NCBI RefSeq assembly: GCF_039543825.1
Contig: NZ_BAABKM010000003.1
Span: forward strand, 310,001-374,000
Length of the DNA: 64,000 nt
Direction: 5' to 3'
Origin: Nocardioides conyzicola
Lineage (GTDB): Bacteria; Actinomycetota; Actinomycetes; Propionibacteriales; Nocardioidaceae
The position numbers and the translations under genes are program-made. Below the pieces are notes generated by a model. The model was not told where the DNA came from, ran no database searches, and saw only the letters and a list, made by a program, of their open reading frames with translations. Positions 9,655 to 16,699 of this stretch are shown here, piece by piece (position 1 is the stretch's first letter; each line of letters opens with the position of its first letter).

Positions 9655-11055
9655 ATGACGAGCACCTTCGCCGACGCGGCATCCCCGGAGACCAACCGCG
9701 AGCTCCGGGTCTCGATCGTCGGCGGCGGCGCGAGCGGGGTGCTCACCGCCGTCAACCTGCTCGCCGACCCCGATCCCCGGATCCGGGTCACCATCCACGA
9801 GTCCGGGCCGGTGCTCGGCGCCGGCATCGCCTACGGCACCACGGACCCGCGCCACCTGCTCAACGTCCGCGCCCGGCACATGAGCGCCTTCCCCGACACC
9901 CCGTCGGACCTCATCGACTGGTACCGGGCGACCGGGCGCACGATCGACCCGATCACCTTCCTGCCCCGACGGGAGTACGCCGAGTACCTCCGCGACCGCC
10001 TCAGCGACGTGGCCGACGACCGGCTGCAGGTCGCGAACGGCCGGGTCGACGACGTCGTACCGACCGGGTCCGGCTACCAGCTGCTGAGCGGCGACGCCGT
10101 ACCCACCGAGGCGGACGCCGTCGTGCTTGCCTACGGCAACGCGGCTCCGGCCGCGCTCACCGTCGACGGCGACGAGCTGCCGGCCGAGCCGTGGCACGTC
10201 GACAACCCCTGGGACCTGTCCTGGACCGAGCAGCTGCCCCCCGACGCCGTCATCGTGCTGGTCGGCACCGGCCTCACGGCCATCGACACCGCGATCACCG
10301 TCCTCGAGGGCAGCCCCGACCGCCGTGTCGTGATGGTGAGCCGGCACGGCCTGCTCCCGGCCGCGCACGTCGAGCAGCAGTCGACCGCGTGGGTCAGCCC
10401 GGTCCCGCAGGGTCCGCTCACCGCCGACCAGCTCGCGACGTTCTTCGAGGAGCAGGTCGCTGCCGCGAAGCGGCAGGACGTCGACTGGCGGGCGGTCGTC
10501 GACGGCCTCCGGGCGCCGACGCAGTCGATCTGGCAGCGCCTCGACCTCGCCGAGCGGCGCCGCTTCCTCGCGCGCTACGCGCGCCAGTGGGAGATCCGCC
10601 GGCACCGGATGGCGCCCGACATCGCGGCGCGGATGGTGGAGTACCGCCGCGACGGCCGGCTCCAGATCGCCGCCGGCGGCATCACCTCCTTCTCGGAGCG
10701 CGACGGTGCCTGCCTGCTTCGCCTCGGCGACGACCCGCAGCAGGTGCGAGCGGACGCGGTCGTCAACTGCACCGGGCCCCAGACCGACATCACCCGCAGC
10801 GACAACCCCCTGCTGCAGAGCCTGCGCGAGCGCAGCCTCATCGCCCCCGACGCCCTGCGCCTCGGCCTGGACTGCCTCCCCGCCGGCCAGGTGCTCGACC
10901 CGGACGGCGAGGTCGTGCCCCGGATGTACGCCGTCGGCCCGCCCCGCAAGGGCACGCTCTACGAGTCGACCGCCATCCCGGAGATCCGCGCCCAGGCCGC
11001 CGCTGTCGCCCGGGCCCTCACCGCGCCCCAGCCGGTCCCCTCCGAAACCCCCTGA
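9655..11055 (+). CDS. FAD/NAD(P)-binding oxidoreductase (COG4529-like)
   Basis: 466 residues. The Rossmann fold for FAD is at the N-terminus (VSIVGGGASGVLTAVNL, residues 19-35), with AGIAYGTTDPRHLLNVRA just after, the pattern of the uncharacterised FAD-NAD(P)-binding family also called HI0933/COG4529-like. A second dinucleotide fold starts at IVLVGTGLTAIDTAI near residue 200, and VNCTGPQTDI near residue 372 is the typical ATG-type segment. Substrate unknown. It is transcribed divergently from the arginine/NhaC operon across a 157-base gap. Confidence 0.85.
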   Translation: MTSTFADAASPETNRELRVSIVGGGASGVLTAVNLLADPDPRIRVTIHESGPVLGAGIAYGTTDPRHLLNVRARHMSAFPDTPSDLIDWYRATGRTIDPITFLPRREYAEYLRDRLSDVADDRLQVANGRVDDVVPTGSGYQLLSGDAVPTEADAVVLAYGNAAPAALTVDGDELPAEPWHVDNPWDLSWTEQLPPDAVIVLVGTGLTAIDTAITVLEGSPDRRVVMVSRHGLLPAAHVEQQSTAWVSPVPQGPLTADQLATFFEEQVAAAKRQDVDWRAVVDGLRAPTQSIWQRLDLAERRRFLARYARQWEIRRHRMAPDIAARMVEYRRDGRLQIAAGGITSFSERDGACLLRLGDDPQQVRADAVVNCTGPQTDITRSDNPLLQSLRERSLIAPDALRLGLDCLPAGQVLDPDGEVVPRMYAVGPPRKGTLYESTAIPEIRAQAAAVARALTAPQPVPSETP

Positions 11056-11218
11056 GGCGCCGGCTGTCAGTGGCTTGCCGGTCTGTTCGGGTTGGTCGCC
11101 GATAGGCAGTTACGCGGGTACGGCGGGCGGTGGGTTGCGGTCGGCGCCCGGTCCACAGGCCGTCGGCTCGGCTGTGGATGAAGCTCTACGATCGTGATCT
11201 CTTCGTTACCTGGATCCC

Positions 11219-11227
11219 TGTGGATAA
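11219..11227 (-). other. perfect DnaA-box 9-mer upstream of DUF222/HNH copy 1
   Basis: TGTGGATAA on the plus strand, i.e. TTATCCACA on the minus strand, 48 bases before the ATG at 11276. It lies in a stretch (about 11217-11240) that is repeated nearly exactly upstream of copy 2. A near-match, TGTGGATGA, lies at 11172. Confidence 0.5.
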
Positions 11228-11275
11228 GGCCTTCTGAGGGCCCTGACTGTCGGTGGCCAGTGCTTGGCTAGACCC

Positions 11276-12523
11276 ATGACAGCGATGACCACACCCCACC
11301 ACCAGGTGGCCTCGGCGACCGCGCGGATGCGCGCTGTTGCCGATGCCCTGGTGGACGCGTCGGTGTGGTCCATGAGCGCCGGCGAGGCAGCCTCGACGTT
11401 GGTGGAGCTGTCGCGGCTGGAGGCGCAGGTCGTGGAGCTCCGGGCGCGGGTCGCGCGGCACGCCGACGAGCTCCAGGTCGGCTCCGATGTGGGTGCCACG
11501 TCCACCGCGACCTGGCTCGCCCACCAGACCCGGCTCACCCGGTCGGCTGCCGCCGGGGTGGTGCACCTCGGCTACGACCTCGACACCCACGACGTGGTCC
11601 GCGACGCCCTCGCTGCTGGTGACCTGCGGGTCGAGCAAGCCCAGGTGATCCTCCGGGCGGTGAAGGAGCTTCCCGAGGATCTGGACCCTGACCTGGTGAT
11701 CCGCGCGGAGCGTCACCTTGTGGATGCCGCTGCTGAGCATGACGCGAAGACGTTGCGGATCCTCGGCCGCCGGCTGTCGGAGGTGGTGGCCCCGGAGCTG
11801 GCGGACCAGCACGAGGCCGACCTCCTCGAGAAGGAGGAGGCCAAGGCCGCGCAGGCGATGCGGTTGACGATGACCGACGACGGTCACGGGAAGACCCACG
11901 GCCGGTTCACCATGCCGACGGTCCAGGCCGCGATGTTCAAGAAGATGCTCTTGGCGATCGCCGCACCCAAGCACCAAGCCGCCACCCACGGACCCGGGAT
12001 CGAACGCCGCCCCGGACCCGAGCGCATGGGCCGTGCGTTCGCCGAGCTCATCGAACGCATCAGCGCGAAGGATCTCCCGAAGGTCGGCGGCACCGACGCC
12101 ACCATCGTCATCCACATCGACCTTGACGTGTTGACCGGCAAGCTGCAGAAGGCCGGTGTCCTCGACACCGGCGAACGCATCAGCCCGAGCCAGGTCCGAC
12201 GGCTCGCCTGCACCGCCCGGATCCTCCCCGTCGTCCTCAACGGCGACTCCGAAGTCCTCGACGTCGGCCGAGCCAAGCGCTTCTTCACCAAGGCCCAGCT
12301 CACCGCCCTCGGCATCAGAGACGGCGGCTGCGTCGCCGAAGGGTGCGACTGGCCACCCTGGATGTGCCACGGACATCACTGGATCCGCTGGGCAGACGAC
12401 GGCCCGACGGATCTGGCCAACGGCGGACTCCTCTGCCCGAGACACCACGCAAGAGCCCACGACCCGACGTACGAGACAACCCATCAGCCGAACGGGACGG
12501 TCAGCTTCCACCGCAGGTGCTAA
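11276..12523 (+). CDS. DUF222 / HNH endonuclease-like protein, copy 1
   Basis: 415 residues. Residues about 10-280 form the helical DUF222 region and the C-terminus carries an HNH nuclease signature: CVAEGCDWPPWMCHGHHW, then GGLLCPRHHARAH, supplying the paired cysteines and the His-Asn/His core. Related to the 13E12-repeat proteins of mycobacteria, whose function is not established. The ATG at 11276 was chosen because it is conserved in copy 2; a TTG four codons upstream is possible. Copy 2 at 39980-41226 is almost the same gene with a one-base deletion. It may belong to a mobile or domesticated repeat family. Confidence 0.9.
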   Translation: MTAMTTPHHQVASATARMRAVADALVDASVWSMSAGEAASTLVELSRLEAQVVELRARVARHADELQVGSDVGATSTATWLAHQTRLTRSAAAGVVHLGYDLDTHDVVRDALAAGDLRVEQAQVILRAVKELPEDLDPDLVIRAERHLVDAAAEHDAKTLRILGRRLSEVVAPELADQHEADLLEKEEAKAAQAMRLTMTDDGHGKTHGRFTMPTVQAAMFKKMLLAIAAPKHQAATHGPGIERRPGPERMGRAFAELIERISAKDLPKVGGTDATIVIHIDLDVLTGKLQKAGVLDTGERISPSQVRRLACTARILPVVLNGDSEVLDVGRAKRFFTKAQLTALGIRDGGCVAEGCDWPPWMCHGHHWIRWADDGPTDLANGGLLCPRHHARAHDPTYETTHQPNGTVSFHRRC

Positions 12524-12585
12524 GCCACCGTGCCACTAGCTGCGTTTTGCCCACAGACGGGCCTGCGCCCTGTCAGCATTCCGAC

Positions 12586-13095
12586 GTGGACCTGACGAAG
12601 ATCGGCGCACCCTTCCGGGGCGGGGGAACTCCGCTCATTCGCACCGACTTCACCAGTGATCCCGCGTGGACGGTGGTCGTCGAGCAGGTCACCAAACCGG
12701 TCGACCTGGAAGACCCCGAAAACTCGGACCCAGTCGACGGTTACGTGCCCTACATCGTTGTCGTGGACGACGCGGCGTTCGCAGGCATGAGCGGCACCGC
12801 TCTGGCCGAAGCAATTGCTGCCGCAGATGCGGAGGGCGGCTATGTGGTCCTCGCCGACGCCCGGAGCATGGCCGAGGCTGCCGGCGGCGGCGAGCTCACC
12901 GTCAACTACGTGGACCTCTCTGTCCCCGATCCGGAAGACGCCGAGCTGTTCGGCGCATTCAGGGGCCGAGCCTTCCGCTGTACGGTCGCTGAGTTCGCCA
13001 GGGTCGAGGCGAACTTCTCGATCTCCAACCTGGACTTCGAGGATTTTGCCGACAGCGTCGATCCGGACGGCGTCTTCCGTGGATTCACCCGCTAG
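12586..13095 (+). CDS. hypothetical protein (possibly DUF6924)
   Basis: 169 residues, acidic and without signal peptide or membrane segment, so probably cytoplasmic. Starts VDLTKIGAPFRGGGTPLIRT with a GTG at 12586. The pattern of an early LIRTDFTSDPAW and central YVPYIVVVDDAAFAG reminds me of proteins labelled DUF6924, but I am not sure. The coding strand is less GC-biased at third positions than neighbours (for example gaa, att, ttg codons), which hints at later acquisition. No function can be assigned. Confidence 0.7.
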   Translation: MDLTKIGAPFRGGGTPLIRTDFTSDPAWTVVVEQVTKPVDLEDPENSDPVDGYVPYIVVVDDAAFAGMSGTALAEAIAAADAEGGYVVLADARSMAEAAGGGELTVNYVDLSVPDPEDAELFGAFRGRAFRCTVAEFARVEANFSISNLDFEDFADSVDPDGVFRGFTR

Positions 13096-13145
13096 CGTCC
13101 ATTCACGCATCTGCTCGGCTTCCGCGGCGGGGCGAACGCACTCAT

Positions 13146-13173
13146 CTACCGCAATGAGCGCACGGATCTGCCG
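13146..13173 (+). repeat. imperfect repeat flanking the P-loop gene, left copy
   Basis: A 28-base segment beginning CTACCGCAATGAGCGC that recurs at 13789-13814 with three substitutions and a 2-base gap. The pair brackets the P-loop kinase-like gene. Confidence 0.4.
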
Positions 13174-13193
13174 ATGTGAGGGCGTTCGCGCCC

Positions 13194-13199
13194 TACCCT
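13194..13199 (+). promoter_or_regulatory. putative -10 box, leaderless start of P-loop gene
   Basis: TACCCT followed by six bases and the ATG at 13206, with no ribosome-binding site. Confidence 0.45.
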
Positions 13200-13205
13200 T
13201 CGTGC

Positions 13206-13649
13206 ATGGCGCGAGTGCTGCTCACGGGAATGTCGGGCGCAGGCAAAAGCACCCTCCTCGCCGCCGTCGCACGACGCGGCTACACCACCGTCGACACTGA
13301 CTACGACGGCTGGGTGTTGCCGGGCGCCTTGTGGGACGCGGACAGGATGAGCACGCTGCTGGCCGAACACGGCACCATCGCAGTCTGCGGGACAGCGGAG
13401 AATCAGGGACTCTTCTACGACAGGTTCGAGCACGTGGTCTACCTCCGCGTCCCGTTGGAGACGCTGCTCGACCGGGTGCGGGTCCGTACCAACAATCCGT
13501 ACGGCAAGACCACCGAACAGCAGGCTGACATTGCCCGATATATCGCGGAGGTCGAACCTCTTATCCGCCGGACGGCAACACTCGAACTTGATGGTTTGCT
13601 GCCGATCTCAGTGCTCGCCGACCGCATAGAGAGTTGCTTGCACTCCTGA
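13206..13649 (+). CDS. small P-loop NTPase (kinase-like)
   Basis: 147 residues. Walker A is at the N-terminus (LLTGMSGAGKSTLL, residues 5-18), followed by a kinase-like TVDTDYDGWV segment where small-molecule kinases bind substrate; the RVRVRTNNPYGKTTEQQ stretch resembles the lid region of shikimate/gluconate-kinase-type enzymes. The substrate is unknown. The ATG at 13206 is chosen over an upstream start at 13176 because it fits the TACCCT box and puts the Walker A at the normal distance. It lies between two imperfect repeats and beside a low-GC hypothetical gene, suggesting a small island. Confidence 0.8.
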   Translation: MARVLLTGMSGAGKSTLLAAVARRGYTTVDTDYDGWVLPGALWDADRMSTLLAEHGTIAVCGTAENQGLFYDRFEHVVYLRVPLETLLDRVRVRTNNPYGKTTEQQADIARYIAEVEPLIRRTATLELDGLLPISVLADRIESCLHS

Positions 13650-13788
13650 CGGAAAGCGTCCTTACATGCCGCGATCCGCTCGCTTCTGCAGATCAGCGGG
13701 TGACGCCCTGTCCCTCTGGCGGCCATGACGACAACGAGCACCATCGCCTTCTACCCGCCTCCGCTGGGGCGACGCGTGCGATCCGCTC

Positions 13789-13814
13789 CTACCGCGATGA
13801 GTGCGGATCAGCCG
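13789..13814 (+). repeat. imperfect repeat flanking the P-loop gene, right copy
   Basis: 26 bases, CTACCGCGATGAGTGC followed by GGATCAGCCG, matching the left copy at 13146-13173. The 201-base gap 13650-13850 holds no other feature that I can see. Confidence 0.4.
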
Positions 13815-13850
13815 GCTGTGAGGCATCCGCCCAGATGACCGCCCCGTGGC

Positions 13851-14642
13851 CTAGGACATCCTGAAGATGGGCCATCCGATCTCGGTGCGCCAGGCGGAAG
13901 GGTCGGGGTCGTCGGCAGGCCCGACGAGGTAGGTCTCCCGGACGGGGCCTGCTACCGCGAGCGCATTGGCGACGACCCACGACCCGAGCTCGCCATAGGT
14001 GATGTCGGCGTCGTCGTGGGGGCCGGTGTGGATCGCGACGGCCAGCTCCACGGCCGGCAGGGTCGTCGGCCGCACCCTGCCGCGACGCGGCGGGTCAGCT
14101 GCCGGTACGTGCAGCAGGACGTGGCCCCGTCCCTCCTCGAAGAGGGCGTTGTCGTAGACCCCTCCTGGGGGCCCGGTCCGGGCGTCGATCGCGGCGTCGA
14201 GCTCAGCCAAGGCTCCGGCAAACCACGCGGCCATGCCGTCGCTGTCGACGTCATCCTCGATCGCGGCCACCGTCGCCTCGGGCACCGCCCTGAGCTCCAC
14301 ACTGAGGGGTACCGCGTCGGGGTCGAGGAGTCGCCGCAGCGACGCGACCGCAGCCCGGGTCCGATCCAGTTCATCCTCCAAGCGCGCCAGGTGATCGGAC
14401 ACGAGCGCAGCACGGCTACCGGGGTCGGCCGACTCGATGATGCGTCGGACGTCCGCAAGGGGAACGTCGAGCTCCCGGAGGCGGTGGATCACCTGCGCGG
14501 TCGGGATCTGGTGTGCGTCGTAGGAGCGGTAGCCCGTGGCCCGGTCGACCGCAGCGGGAACGAGCAGCCCCGCTTCGTGGTAGCGACGCAGCGTCTTCAC
14601 GCTCAGGTGCGTCAGGCGCGAGAACTCACCGATCGCCAGCAT
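13851..14642 (-). CDS. MerR-family regulator with GyrI-like effector domain
   Basis: 263 residues. The N-terminal winged helix is classic MerR (LAIGEFSRLTHLSVKTLRRY then HEAGLLVPAAVD and YRSYD), followed by a dimerisation coiled coil (about 70-115) and a C-terminal GyrI-like ligand-binding domain ending GWPIFRMS, so it belongs to the BmrR/TipA-like drug-sensing group. The start at 14642 is preferred over the ATG at 14657, because the latter lies within the MerR-type promoter. It probably autoregulates and may control the divergent NTF2-like/SDR genes. Confidence 0.93.
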   Translation of the reverse strand: MLAIGEFSRLTHLSVKTLRRYHEAGLLVPAAVDRATGYRSYDAHQIPTAQVIHRLRELDVPLADVRRIIESADPGSRAALVSDHLARLEDELDRTRAAVASLRRLLDPDAVPLSVELRAVPEATVAAIEDDVDSDGMAAWFAGALAELDAAIDARTGPPGGVYDNALFEEGRGHVLLHVPAADPPRRGRVRPTTLPAVELAVAIHTGPHDDADITYGELGSWVVANALAVAGPVRETYLVGPADDPDPSAWRTEIGWPIFRMS

Positions 14643-14648
14643 GGCGTC

Positions 14649-14679
14649 AGTGTGCACCCTCCCCCAGGGGGAGAGTCAC
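14649..14679 (-). promoter_or_regulatory. MerR-type promoter/operator with 19-bp spacer
   Basis: On the minus strand: -35 GTGACT (14674-14679), a 19-base spacer (14655-14673) and -10 CACACT (14649-14654), then six bases to the regulator ATG. Positions 14659-14673 form a perfect inverted repeat, CTCCCCC-A-GGGGGAG on the plus strand, centred in the spacer. The overlong spacer with a central dyad is the hallmark of MerR-controlled promoters. Confidence 0.75.
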
Positions 14680-14787
14680 GTGCTTGACCCTGCCGTGCGG
14701 AGATGCAGCACCTTGGGAGTCATGACGACGTCACCAGCCGGAACCGCGATGGTCCCGGCGTCAGCAACTACCGAGAGGAACAACATC

Positions 14788-15141
14788 ATGGACGACAGGA
14801 CCGCATTCGCTTGGGACGAGCTCCCCGAGATCATCGCGAACTACCTCCGTGCCCACGTCTCCCAGGACTTCGCGACAGCGATGACCTATCTGCCCGAGGA
14901 CGTCACCGTCGTCGACAACGGCGAGGTCCTCGAGGGCCGCGACGAGACGTTCAAGGTCTTCGACAAGTCAGCGCACGACTACGAGGTGGAGACCACCCTG
15001 GGCTCGATCTCCCGGCCTGCGGACGGCGTCTGGGAGGTCGACACGCACCTCTCGGGAAGCTTCCCCGGTGGAGAGGTCGACCTCCGCATGATCTTCACCC
15101 TGGCCGGCGACGTGATCCAGAAGCTGGACATCACCGTCTGA
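14788..15141 (+). CDS. NTF2-like/SnoaL-like protein
   Basis: 117 residues if started at the ATG at 14788, which has AGAGGA eight bases upstream; an in-frame ATG at 14722 would add 22 residues of low-complexity sequence. The pattern FATAMTYLPEDVTVVDNGEV, EGRDETFKVF and DLRMIFTLAGDVIQKLDITV is the cone-shaped NTF2/SnoaL fold used by many small isomerases and stress proteins. No catalytic residue can be assigned. The SDR gene follows after 48 bases in the same direction, so the two probably form an operon, perhaps under the divergent MerR regulator. Confidence 0.8.
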   Translation: MDDRTAFAWDELPEIIANYLRAHVSQDFATAMTYLPEDVTVVDNGEVLEGRDETFKVFDKSAHDYEVETTLGSISRPADGVWEVDTHLSGSFPGGEVDLRMIFTLAGDVIQKLDITV

Positions 15142-15189
15142 CGCCGTCGCATCCCCCACGACACCCACCGACATCGCAAGGAGAACGAC

Positions 15190-15975
15190 ATGTCCACGCC
15201 AGATCGCGACCGTCTCGACGGTCGGCGCGCGCTCGTCACAGGCGGGTCCAAGGGTTCAGGGAAGGCGGTGGTGGACCGGTTGCGCGAGCTGGGCGCCGAC
15301 GTGTGGACCACCGCGCGCCGGATCCCAGTCGGCTACGAGCACCCGGACCGCTTCATCGAGGCAGACACCTCGACCGTGGACGGCGTGAAGACGGTCGCGA
15401 CCACGATCTCCGAGCAAGGTCCGCTCGACATCCTGGTGCACGTGGTCGGCGGCTCGTCGACCCCACCCGGTGGGTTCGCAGCTGCGGGCGAGGAGCAGTG
15501 GATGGCCGAGCTGAACCTGAACCTCATGGGAGCGGTCCGGCTGGATCGAGCCCTGCTGCCGGCGATGGTGGAGACCGGATCGGGAGTGGTCATCCACTTC
15601 ACCTCGATCCAGCGTCAGATGCCGCTGCACGACGCGACGCTGCCGTACGCCTCCGCGAAGGGGGCGCTGCGGACGTACAGCAAGGGCCTCGCGAACGAGC
15701 TCGCTCCGCATGGCGTCCGAGTGAACGCGGTCAGCCCCGGAGGCATCGAGACGGAGGCCTACGAAGGGTTCGTCGACCGACTCGCCGAGGGCAACGACCT
15801 GACACGCGACGAGGCGAGGCAGTCGATCTTCGACTCCCTCGGAGGGGTTCCCCTCGGACGGTTCGCGTCAACTGCGGAGATCGCGGACCTGGTCGGCTTC
15901 TTGGTCTCCGATCGAGCCTCGTCGATCGTGGGAGCCGAGTACGTCATCGACGGTGGAACCGTCCCGACCACCTGA
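15190..15975 (+). CDS. short-chain dehydrogenase/reductase
   Basis: 261 residues of classical SDR. Cofactor motif ALVTGGSKGSGKAVVDRL (residues 14-31; the usual GIG is GSG here), NAG-equivalent region VHVVGGSS, catalytic Ser in HFTSIQRQ and the YASAK Tyr-Lys pair near residues 157-161, then the NAVSPGGIETEA and FLVSDRASSIVGAEYVIDGG segments. NADP preference is suggested by TTARR after beta-2. A GGAG ribosome-binding site lies 8 bases before the ATG. Substrate unknown. Confidence 0.93.
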   Translation: MSTPDRDRLDGRRALVTGGSKGSGKAVVDRLRELGADVWTTARRIPVGYEHPDRFIEADTSTVDGVKTVATTISEQGPLDILVHVVGGSSTPPGGFAAAGEEQWMAELNLNLMGAVRLDRALLPAMVETGSGVVIHFTSIQRQMPLHDATLPYASAKGALRTYSKGLANELAPHGVRVNAVSPGGIETEAYEGFVDRLAEGNDLTRDEARQSIFDSLGGVPLGRFASTAEIADLVGFLVSDRASSIVGAEYVIDGGTVPTT

Positions 15976-16004
15976 AGGGTCGTGAGCGTCCGCGCCCGGT
16001 CGCC

Positions 16005-16697
16005 TCAGTGGACGGCGCGTACCCCGACGACGTCGTACCGACCCTCGACGCACCGGACGGTAGCGGTCACCTGCCCGCCCTCCCAGAGCGACTGCTTGAC
16101 GTCCTCCGACGACAGCGCCGGGTCGGTCCCGGTGCCGGCCCGGAGCGTCACGGTCGCACCGACGTACCGCTCGGGTCCGTCGGTGACCCGCACCTCGAGC
16201 CGGTAGGGCAGCTCGATGTCCCCGTCGCGCTCCGCCTGGTGCGGACCGGTCACGCCCAGCCAGTCGGCGGTGACCTCGAAGGCCCCGGGGGTGGTGCAGC
16301 GCGGTGCGTGGAACCAGGACCGTACGACGTCGGGCAGGTCCTCGCCGTCGCGCACGTAGATCCCGTCGTGAGCAATGACCGCGACGTCCGCGTCGACGGC
16401 CGCGAGCTCTTGCACCTGCACCGGCTCGTCGCGGACGTCCTGGTCGTCCTGGCCGCCGCTGTCGTCGCAGCTGGGCCGGACCGCCGGCATCGTCCGGCCA
16501 GTCGTCTCGGGGGCCTGCCGGAGAGGTCCGGCGCCGTAGTAGGTGGCGCCGTCGTACTCGATCATCGCCGCGCACGACGCCTCTCCGCCGTCCTCGGTCG
16601 ACGACGCACAACCAGACGCTCCGAGGGACGCGACGAGAGCGATCACGAGGAGGAGTCTCACGGGGGTGGGACGGGCGGTAGGCACCGTTGGTTCCAC
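16005..16697 (-). CDS. putative lipoprotein
   Basis: About 230 residues from the GTG at 16697, two bases downstream of the PLC-like gene stop; GTGs at 16685 or 16661 are alternatives, the last placing a lipoprotein signal VRLLLVIALVASLGASGC right at the N-terminus. The cysteine after ASG is the probable lipidation site. The mature part has four further cysteines that could form disulfides (PSCDDS, APRCTT, TVRCVEG), suiting an extracytoplasmic protein. I do not recognise a characterised family. Function may relate to the membrane PLC-like protein encoded just upstream. Confidence 0.75.
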   Translation of the reverse strand: MEPTVPTARPTPVRLLLVIALVASLGASGCASSTEDGGEASCAAMIEYDGATYYGAGPLRQAPETTGRTMPAVRPSCDDSGGQDDQDVRDEPVQVQELAAVDADVAVIAHDGIYVRDGEDLPDVVRSWFHAPRCTTPGAFEVTADWLGVTGPHQAERDGDIELPYRLEVRVTDGPERYVGATVTLRAGTGTDPALSSEDVKQSLWEGGQVTATVRCVEGRYDVVGVRAVH

Positions 16698-16699
16698 GG

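Noticed and set aside
16661..16697. Fixed start for the lipoprotein
   Set aside because: Three GTGs are possible and none has a ribosome-binding site, so the start is left uncertain.
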